A stretch of DNA of 64,000 nt, from the NCBI GenBank assembly GCA_016286055.1, contig JAEERW010000005.1, positions 217,384-281,383 on the forward strand, written 5' to 3'. Position numbers and translations under genes: made by a program. Below are positions 53,326 through 60,529 of the stretch, in pieces. The stretch is from Bacteroidales bacterium (GTDB lineage Bacteria; Bacteroidota; Bacteroidia; Bacteroidales; UBA3824). The notes under the pieces are model-generated. The model was not told the origin of the DNA, did not search any database, and worked only from the letters and a program-made list of their open reading frames with translations. Position 1 is the first letter of the stretch. Each line of letters opens with the position of its first letter.

Positions 53326-54372
53326 TTACAATTTTGGTTCAAAATTCCGTTCTATAAGGTTTTCATTTTCATCATATATATCCCCAATAATAAGGTTGCC
53401 ATCTTCAAAATATCCAACAACCTTTTGTCCGGGGTTTGAAACGCGTTTCAACGGATCTTTGGGATTGTATACACAATTGGTAAGGTAAATAACGGTAACG
53501 TTATCTCCGTGAGGTTTACCATCTTTGGTGCCGCCTGTCCATTTTCCGTATGGCCATTGAGGAGAAGTTGACCATATAATATCAGGAGTATCATTGCCAA
53601 CAACATCTTCCGTTGTTGTGTTAGTACTATTCGATTTCGGTATTTGGGTCAATTTGGGTACAATCCAATATGTCAACAATGCTAATAATACAACGGCGGC
53701 AGCCACAAACGGCCATTTCTGGCTACGAGTATTAACCGATGGATTTAAGATTTCCTTCGTACTTTTGGGTACTATATTATTAAGGTGTTCCGTTAATTGC
53801 TCAATAATTACAGAATAGTTGTTGTTGCGGATTATTTTCAAAGATGATTTATTATAATCGGAAAGAAATTGATACAAATCTTGCAAATCGGATGTATAAA
53901 CCCTATTATATAAGGCTTTGCTTTGTGCGTCTGTTAATGGCACAATACCTTCAAGTAGTTGGTTTACAAGATCTTGTTTTAATTGTTCAAAATAGTGGTA
54001 ATACTCCTTGAACTTGTTAGGATTGGTCAGTTCGGCATCTTCTAACACCACAGGGAAAACTCTGTTTTTAATATCGCCACGGTCTTTGATACACTTCCAT
54101 TCGTGCATACAGTGTAGCGACTTTATCGATTTTTCACTTATAAACATAATTACGGCACACCCCTGCCCTATTTTTTCCTCACATTCCGAAATGCTGTAAC
54201 GATAAGGGCATAATGGATTCCCCGCTTTTTTGTCACGCTCGTAAAAAATTCCGTTATCTTCTAATGCTTGGCATAAGTTGTCCACATCGGTCTCAATGCC
54301 GGGATAGTCTTTATTTTTCCACGCATACGAAATATATACAGGGTAGTCTTGGTTTATATAGTGCTTAGCCAT
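53326..54372 (-). CDS. TIR-domain membrane protein
   Basis: 348 residues from the ATG at 54372 (MAKHYINQDYPVYISYAWKN); the frame is open to 54480 but the promoter lies there. TIR domain at 1-130: box 1 VYISYAW, then GCAVIMFISEKSIKSLHC and Glu91 in CMHEW, the place of the catalytic Glu of NAD-cleaving TIRs. A helical linker (130-210), one membrane segment (221-239) and a C-terminal extracytoplasmic domain with MORN-like YGKWTGGTKDGKPHG (275-289) follow. So the TIR faces the cytoplasm and a small sensor faces the periplasm. First gene of the operon with two secreted partners. Confidence 0.82.
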   Translation of the reverse strand: MAKHYINQDYPVYISYAWKNKDYPGIETDVDNLCQALEDNGIFYERDKKAGNPLCPYRYSISECEEKIGQGCAVIMFISEKSIKSLHCMHEWKCIKDRGDIKNRVFPVVLEDAELTNPNKFKEYYHYFEQLKQDLVNQLLEGIVPLTDAQSKALYNRVYTSDLQDLYQFLSDYNKSSLKIIRNNNYSVIIEQLTEHLNNIVPKSTKEILNPSVNTRSQKWPFVAAAVVLLALLTYWIVPKLTQIPKSNSTNTTTEDVVGNDTPDIIWSTSPQWPYGKWTGGTKDGKPHGDNVTVIYLTNCVYNPKDPLKRVSNPGQKVVGYFEDGNLIIGDIYDENENLIERNFEPKL

Positions 54373-54420
54373 TTCTTCAAGAGTTTGCGGACTTTTGTTT
54401 ATTATTTTTTTATTGATATG

Positions 54421-54428
54421 CAAATATA
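54421..54428 (-). promoter_or_regulatory. -7 box of the TIR operon
   Basis: Minus-strand TATATTTG, 48 bases before the ATG at 54372. It lies inside the longer open frame and so favours the later start. Confidence 0.5.
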
Positions 54429-54500
54429 ATATTTTTTTGTTAATTGCACGCTGTTTTACTGATTTTTCAAAAATTATCATTCAGATTGGAAACAAAGTTT

Positions 54501-54599
54501 TTCCTTATAAAGAAAAGAAACACCCAAAAATCTTTCTTTATAAAGAAACTTTTTACCCCAAAAGTATTCTTTGTAAAGAAACTTTTTATACATTTGCAG
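54501..54599. promoter_or_regulatory. three palindromes at exact 33-base spacing before the AAA ATPase
   Basis: TTCCTTATAAAGAA (54501-54514), TTCTTTATAAAGAA (54534-54547) and TTCTTTGTAAAGAA (54567-54580), starting 33 bases apart, each followed by a variant of ACTTTTTACCCCAAAA. The third covers the region just upstream of the -7 box TACATTTG (54589-54596). Three helical turns apart, they would lie on one face of the DNA, as expected for cooperative operator binding. Confidence 0.65.
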
Positions 54600-54623
54600 T
54601 CGTAGAAATAAAAAAAGGCAATT

Positions 54624-55820
54624 ATGGAATCACTTTTTTTGGCATATAACAGAAGGTTAGAAGATACTAAATATGAGTATTTCAGATACTTATACTCTAA
54701 GATAGATTGGAACGAACGATTAATAGGTATCAAGGGTGCAAGAGGTGTGGGCAAAACCACACTGATTCTACAACACATAAAACGCTCATTCACAAACAGA
54801 AACAACGCTTTTTATGTGTCACTCGACCACATTTGGTTTAGTACACATACTCTTATGGAACTTACCGAATATCTTTATACTCACGGCGTTACACATATTT
54901 TTCTCGACGAAGTGCACCGTTATCCTAACTGGATTCGCGAAATCAAGAATATTTACGACGGCTATCCTACCCTACATATCACATTTACAGGCTCTTCGCT
55001 ATTAGAAATCGACAATGCAAAGGCCGACCTTTCACGTCGTTTAAGAATGTACCATTTAGAGGGTTTGTCGTTTCGTGAATATTTGGCTATCAATAAAATA
55101 GCCGATATTCCGGCAGTTTCACTAAATGAAATAATAACTAACCATCAGCAAATAGCCTCCCAAATAACCGCCAAGATAAAAGTGCTACCACATTTTGAAA
55201 AATACGTACAGCAGGGTTATTACCCATTTTTACTTGAAACCACTTCATTAGAAAGTTATTACGAACGAATCCAAAATGTGATTTCTACAATAATAGAAAA
55301 CGATATTCCCACAGTTGAAAACATTGAGTACGACACGCTGCGCAAAGCCAAACGGTTGCTTGTTTTATTGGCGCAGATGGCACCATTTACGCTCAATATA
55401 TCATCGCTTTGCGCTGCACTTGCAACTACACGAAACCAACTTATCAAATTGCTCTCATTGTTGCACCACTCCGCATTGTTAAGGTTGCTATACACCGAAG
55501 GCAAAGGTTTAAAAGCCTTAGGGAAACCCGAAAAAATACTTTTCAACAACCCCAATCTAATGCAGGCACTTACTCAGCCCGTTGACACTGGCACTTTGCG
55601 CGAATCATTTTTTGCATCTATGATGAACCAGTCGCACTCGATACAATTTCCTACGCAGGGTGACCTCCTTGTCGACAACCGATACTTATTTGAAATAGGC
55701 GGACGCGGCAAAAAATTCACCCAAATCAAAGACATTCCCGACAGTTTCATAGCCGCCGACGAAATTGAGATTGGTTTTGGCAACAAAATTCCCTTGTGGT
55801 TGTTTGGAATGATGTATTAA
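54624..55820 (+). CDS. AAA-14-type ATPase, possibly DNA-linked
   Basis: 398 residues. Walker A GARGVGKTT (38-46), Walker B HIFLDEVHRY (91-100), sensor FTGSS (about 120-124). The helical region around 240-330 contains a winged-helix-like segment (LCAALATTRNQLIKLLSLLHHSALLRLL, over two helices), and the C-terminus has a nuclease-like FEIGGRGKK...FIAADEIEIG segment typical of DUF4143-type ATPases. These multi-copy Bacteroidetes ATPases have no settled function. It has its own phased operator array and a terminator (55846-55876). Divergent from the TIR operon. Confidence 0.8.
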   Translation: MESLFLAYNRRLEDTKYEYFRYLYSKIDWNERLIGIKGARGVGKTTLILQHIKRSFTNRNNAFYVSLDHIWFSTHTLMELTEYLYTHGVTHIFLDEVHRYPNWIREIKNIYDGYPTLHITFTGSSLLEIDNAKADLSRRLRMYHLEGLSFREYLAINKIADIPAVSLNEIITNHQQIASQITAKIKVLPHFEKYVQQGYYPFLLETTSLESYYERIQNVISTIIENDIPTVENIEYDTLRKAKRLLVLLAQMAPFTLNISSLCAALATTRNQLIKLLSLLHHSALLRLLYTEGKGLKALGKPEKILFNNPNLMQALTQPVDTGTLRESFFASMMNQSHSIQFPTQGDLLVDNRYLFEIGGRGKKFTQIKDIPDSFIAADEIEIGFGNKIPLWLFGMMY

Positions 55821-56026
55821 ACACAACAAACCAACGCACAAAAAAAATCCGAACCATATTGGTCCGGATTATTTTTGTTGCCTTTGCGGGAGTAGATTTT
55901 TTTGGATTTTACTATCCTCGCGGGACGTGTTGAAATAAGTTTTCCGTGCCGACGTATCTCTTCTTCGCGGTCGGCTCGCTTTACTGCGTTGACATAAAGG
56001 TCAACCGAAGTGCGTTTCTTGGCCAT
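55817..56026 (-). CDS. ArfA-like small basic protein with terminator inside its reading frame
   Basis: 69 codons, ATG at 56026. The first 50 residues are strongly charged: an AVKRADREEEIRRHGK helix, then the basic stretch VKSKKIYSRKGNKNN. An intrinsic terminator (55846-55870 stem, T run after it on this strand) lies in codons 53-62, so the mRNA should end before the stop codon and the protein released from it should stop near ...YGSDF. The remaining codons give a hydrophobic FFCALVCCV tail. E. coli ArfA shares this layout: 72 codons, a terminator in the frame, a K/R-rich SYMRKGKH segment and a hydrophobic tail FFTTGLLLSGAC that destabilises the full-length form. Homology to ArfA is suggestive, not proven. 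Confidence 0.6.
   Translation of the reverse strand: MAKKRTSVDLYVNAVKRADREEEIRRHGKLISTRPARIVKSKKIYSRKGNKNNPDQYGSDFFCALVCCV
55846..55876. terminator. strong bidirectional intrinsic terminator within the small ORF
   Basis: Stem AATCCGGACC / GGTTCGGATT on the minus strand (one G-U pair) with a 5-base loop and eight T; on the plus strand the same hairpin is followed by ATTTTTG. It ends the AAA ATPase transcript and, on the other strand, cuts the small ORF before its stop. Confidence 0.88.
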
Positions 56027-56106
56027 AATTTAAAATATTAGTGAGTTAATTATGAACCTAAAACGGAAGATTGATGATTTTGTTGCGTGTTAGCACATAA
56101 GCGGAC

Positions 56107-56139
56107 AAAAAAAAGCCTGAGCGGGAAAACCACTCAGGC
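56107..56139 (-). terminator. intrinsic terminator of gapA
   Basis: GCCTGAG / CTCAGGC stem with a GG/CC extension, followed on the minus strand by eight T. Lies 28 bases after the gap stop. Confidence 0.85.
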
Positions 56140-56166
56140 GATATTTTATAAGAGATTATATTCTAA

Positions 56167-57180
<1,014 letters not shown>

Positions 57181-57397
57181 TTAATTAATTAAAAATTTCG
57201 TGTTTTTAACACCGCAAATTTACAAAATAAATTATTCCGTTAACCGCCCAAATACTAATTTTATCTTAACTTTTGTTAAAAATTAATTAGCCATCCTTTT
57301 AGCATATATAATAAAAAGGTGTAAAAAAATTTCGTATTTTTGTGGAATAAAAGCAAAAAAATCATCTATTAGGCAAAACACATTAAAACACATATTT

Positions 57398-58891
57398 ATG
57401 AGAAAATTTTTAAGCATCATCGCGGCTACGGCCGTATCCCTGTCGCTTGCATCGTGCTTTGGAGGCGGCGAAGGTAACAACAATCAAGGTGGAGAAAACA
57501 CCCAGTCAAACAACACTCAGTCTGCCGGCGTTATCAAGCGTGCCGACGGTAGTATTATCAAAATGGGCGGTTACAAGGCAGCCGCTCCCAACACCGACGC
57601 TCCCAAGTACAGCGCAGCACTCCAATCGGAAAATCTCCCTGCAAAAGTTGACCTGCGTAAGTATCTCACACCAGTAGAAAACCAAGGTGAACTCGGCTCG
57701 TGCACAGCCAACGCCACTGCAGGTGCATACGAGTATCTGATGTGGTGGCATAAACAGGATAGGTTTGATTTGAGCCGATTGTTTCTTTATTACAACACCC
57801 GCGTAATAGAAAACACCGTGGATCTCGACAATGGAGCAATGATTTTTGACGTTATCCAAGCCCTGCACGACAACGGCGTATGCAGCGAAAACTCTTGGCC
57901 TTACATTGTTCAAAAATTCAAACAGCGTCCGCCCGAAAACTGTTACCAAGAGGCCCAAAACTACAATATCAGCAAGTACGAGCGCATCGACTTGGATCTC
58001 AACACTTGGAAAAGCGTTCTTGCCGAAGGATATCCTATTATCTTTGGCATTCAGATTTTCAGTTCGTTCCAGAATCCCCGCAACGGCTTTATCTCTATGC
58101 CACGCTCCAACGACGAGCAATTGGGCGGACACGCTATGTGCTGCGTAGGATATTCTGATCCCGACCGCGTGTTTATCGTGCGCAACTCGTGGGGACACCA
58201 GTGGGGCGACAAAGGATACTGCTACATTCCTTACGACTATATAATGAACCCCGATTTCAACGACGGCGACTCTTGGGTAATTTACAGCATGGACGGCGAA
58301 ATCGACACTGACAAAATAGAAGAAGAGGCTTGGAACGACGACGAAGAGTCGATATTTGTGAATATGGAAAACGAATTTACCCAAATGTCGGACGAGAATT
58401 GGAACGCTATGTGCCAAGAACTTGGCGAATACGACATCACGTTCCGTCTTGGCGCTCTCTACAACATTGCTTGTTGGGGTGATGGGGATCCAAACAGTGA
58501 AGAGTTAAAGGCCGCTGCCGAAAAACTCAAAAAGATTCTTGTGATGTTCGATCTCGACTACTCGCCCAAGAAAGTGCTCAAACATTGCGAAAAACTTTGG
58601 ATAAACAAAGACAATTTCATGGAAGAAACCATCGATATACTCTCTAAATACCTTTCTGATGGTGCACGTGCCACAATCGCAGCCGACATGCTCGAAATTT
58701 GCGAAGCCGACGGTGAAGCTGACGAAAATGAACGCCAGTTTATTAATGCCCTTATTGGCAATTGGCTCAACGACGACCTTGTTGAAGAGTACTACTCTGA
58801 AAATTACGACGAAGACGACGAAGACGATTTCGACTTCTACGACGACGAAGACGACGATGACTATTACTACGACGATGACGACGAGGCGTAG
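57398..58891 (+). CDS. lipoprotein C1 (papain-like) protease with TerB-like domain and acidic tail
   Basis: 497 residues. Lipobox SLASC (Cys20), then a Gly/Asn linker and a papain-like domain: Gln96-Cys102 in ENQGELGSCTANA, His245 in GGHAMCC, Asn263 in VRNSWGHQWGD, so the triad is complete. After about residue 335 comes a helical region with LEICEADGEADENERQFI, which resembles the acidic metal-binding helices of TerB. The end is a 35-residue run of Asp/Glu/Tyr. Peptidase anchored in the envelope, substrate unknown. A -7 box TATTTTTG is at 57335-57342 and a terminator at 58911-58959. Confidence 0.8.
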   Translation: MRKFLSIIAATAVSLSLASCFGGGEGNNNQGGENTQSNNTQSAGVIKRADGSIIKMGGYKAAAPNTDAPKYSAALQSENLPAKVDLRKYLTPVENQGELGSCTANATAGAYEYLMWWHKQDRFDLSRLFLYYNTRVIENTVDLDNGAMIFDVIQALHDNGVCSENSWPYIVQKFKQRPPENCYQEAQNYNISKYERIDLDLNTWKSVLAEGYPIIFGIQIFSSFQNPRNGFISMPRSNDEQLGGHAMCCVGYSDPDRVFIVRNSWGHQWGDKGYCYIPYDYIMNPDFNDGDSWVIYSMDGEIDTDKIEEEAWNDDEESIFVNMENEFTQMSDENWNAMCQELGEYDITFRLGALYNIACWGDGDPNSEELKAAAEKLKKILVMFDLDYSPKKVLKHCEKLWINKDNFMEETIDILSKYLSDGARATIAADMLEICEADGEADENERQFINALIGNWLNDDLVEEYYSENYDEDDEDDFDFYDDEDDDDYYYDDDDEA

Positions 58892-58910
58892 TTAGCCATG
58901 ATTTACACAA

Positions 58911-58959
58911 ACTTCCAACTATGCGAAAATGCAATATCGCATAGTCGGAAGTTTTTTTT
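58911..58959 (+). terminator. intrinsic terminator of the C1 protease gene
   Basis: 16-base arms ACTTCCAACTATGCGA and TCGCATAGTCGGAAGT with one mismatch, 10-base loop, then eight T. Confidence 0.9.
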
Positions 58960-58994
58960 ATTATTAATCCAACACATCATTCCAAAAAAAATAC

Positions 58995-59002
58995 TAACTT
59001 TG
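58995..59002 (+). promoter_or_regulatory. -7 box of the alpha-oxoamine synthase gene
   Basis: TAACTTTG, 38 bases before the ATG at 59041. No clear -33 box. Confidence 0.45.
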
Positions 59003-59040
59003 CCGCGTATATTAGTAAACCAATTAAAACACATTATAAA

Positions 59041-60366
59041 ATGGATTTATTCGAAAAAGTATTAAAGAAAGTTACCGACCTTGGCAAATATCAGCAGGGC
59101 GGCGACGGCTATTTTATGTTCCCGAAATTGGAAGGTGAAATAGGACCTGAAATGAATTTTAGAACTCCTTTCGGCGTAAAACCCGTATTAAACTGGTCGC
59201 TCAACAACTACCTCGGTCTTGCCAACGACCCCGAAGTACGCAAAGCCGACGCTGAGGGTGCTGCAAAATACGGTCTTGCCGCTCCTATGGGCGCACGTAT
59301 GATGTCGGGTCAGACAACGCTCCACGAAGAGTTGGAACGCCGTCTTGCCGCTCACGCCAAAAAAGAGGCTGCCTTTGTGGTAAACTTCGGCTATCAGGCT
59401 ATGGTTTCGATTATCGACTCAATCGTTGACCGCAACGACGTTATCGTATACGACTACGAGGCTCACGCCTGCATTATGGACGGTATTTTCCTCCACAAAG
59501 CAAAATGCGGCGGCGAAAAAATGAGTTACGTATACCCTCACAACGATATGGAAAAACTCGAAAAGCAACTTAAACTTGCTACCAAGAAAGTGGCTGAAAC
59601 CGGCGGTTCTATCCTCGTTATCACCGAAGGCGTGTTCGGTATGGCAGGCGACCTCGGCAACTTGAAGGGTATCACCGACTTAAAAGAAAAATATCAGTTC
59701 CGTCTTCTTATCGACGACGCTCACGGATTCGGCACAATGGGTCCCAACGGCGGCGGTACAGGCGAACATTTTGGCGTTCAAGACAAAGTAGACCTCTATT
59801 TTGCCACATTCGCTAAGGCTATGGCTGGTATCGGCGGTTTTATCTCTGGTCCGAGAAACATCGTTGACTTCCTCCGTATGAACCTCCGTTCGCAGATTTA
59901 CGCAAAATCATTGCCTATGCCTATGGTTGTTGGACACTTGAAACGTCTCGACCTCATAGAGCAGAACCCCAAATACCGCGAAAACCTTTGGAAAATTGTT
60001 AACGCAATCCAAAGCGGTTTCAAGAAAGAAGGTTTTGATATAGGCAAGACTCAATCGCCTGTAACACCTGTATATATGCACCTCGACCCCAACGCTACCG
60101 ACGTGGCTCAAACAGCCGAGGCTACCAATATGCTTTTAGACCTCCGCGAAAACTTCGGCATTTTCTGCTCAATAGTAGTTTACCCTGTTGTTCCCAAAGG
60201 CACAGTAATGTTCCGTGTAATTCCTACCGCGGCACACACTTTGGAGCAGGTAGACCGCACCATTGCAGCATTCAAGGCTTGCAAGGCAAAACTCGACGCA
60301 GGTCGCTACAAAGCCGACAAGGTTGACCCGTGGACAAAACTCAAATCAGGCAAAGTGGAATTCTAA
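59041..60366 (+). CDS. alpha-oxoamine synthase (serine/cysteate palmitoyltransferase or KBL-like)
   Basis: 441 residues, class II PLP aminotransferase fold. Schiff-base Lys259 in TFAKAMAGIGGFI, the PLP-phosphate segment LLIDDAHGFGTMGPNGGGTGEH (split over strand and loop), and the family start LNWSLNNYLGLANDPEV. Members condense an amino acid with an acyl-CoA: serine palmitoyltransferase (sphingolipids), cysteate acyltransferase (capnine sulfonolipids), 2-amino-3-ketobutyrate ligase or BioF. The extra ~40 residues at the N-terminus and ~25 at the C-terminus make it longer than BioF/KBL. The amino acid used cannot be decided from sequence alone. Single-gene unit. Confidence 0.8.
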   Translation: MDLFEKVLKKVTDLGKYQQGGDGYFMFPKLEGEIGPEMNFRTPFGVKPVLNWSLNNYLGLANDPEVRKADAEGAAKYGLAAPMGARMMSGQTTLHEELERRLAAHAKKEAAFVVNFGYQAMVSIIDSIVDRNDVIVYDYEAHACIMDGIFLHKAKCGGEKMSYVYPHNDMEKLEKQLKLATKKVAETGGSILVITEGVFGMAGDLGNLKGITDLKEKYQFRLLIDDAHGFGTMGPNGGGTGEHFGVQDKVDLYFATFAKAMAGIGGFISGPRNIVDFLRMNLRSQIYAKSLPMPMVVGHLKRLDLIEQNPKYRENLWKIVNAIQSGFKKEGFDIGKTQSPVTPVYMHLDPNATDVAQTAEATNMLLDLRENFGIFCSIVVYPVVPKGTVMFRVIPTAAHTLEQVDRTIAAFKACKAKLDAGRYKADKVDPWTKLKSGKVEF

Positions 60367-60391
60367 CAGACTCTGATTTTTTTGAATATAC

Positions 60392-60420
60392 GAGGCACGA
60401 TAAATCGTGCCTCTTTTTTT
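60392..60420 (+). terminator. intrinsic terminator of the alpha-oxoamine synthase gene
   Basis: GAGGCACGA / TCGTGCCTC perfect 9-bp stem, 4-base loop, seven T. Confidence 0.92.
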
Positions 60421-60432
60421 GCTATCTAATAA

Positions 60433-60464
60433 TTTGCATTTTTAACAAATTTCGTTTATATTTG
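60433..60464 (+). promoter_or_regulatory. canonical Bacteroides-type promoter of the type IIL gene
   Basis: TTTG at 60433-60436, 20 bases, TATATTTG at 60457-60464, fitting the consensus exactly. Confidence 0.8.
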
Positions 60465-60487
60465 CAGATAAATAACAAGGAGGCTTT

Positions 60488-60520
60488 ATGGAATATGCTA
60501 CAATTCAATCAGGAGAATAA
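60488..60520 (+). CDS. possible 10-residue leader peptide
   Basis: MEYATIQSGE, ATG at 60488 with a strong AAGGAGG (60477-60483) four bases before it, unusual in Bacteroidetes. It ends 9 bases before the type IIL start, and its last codons (TCAGGAGAA) provide a Shine-Dalgarno-like sequence for that gene. It may couple translation or attenuate it; it could also be chance. Confidence 0.35.
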   Translation: MEYATIQSGE

Positions 60521-60529
60521 CACATCACT

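Noticed and set aside
57506..58417. 303-codon minus-strand frame
   Set aside because: Antisense shadow of the C1 protease gene, which has a signal peptide, complete triad, promoter and terminator.
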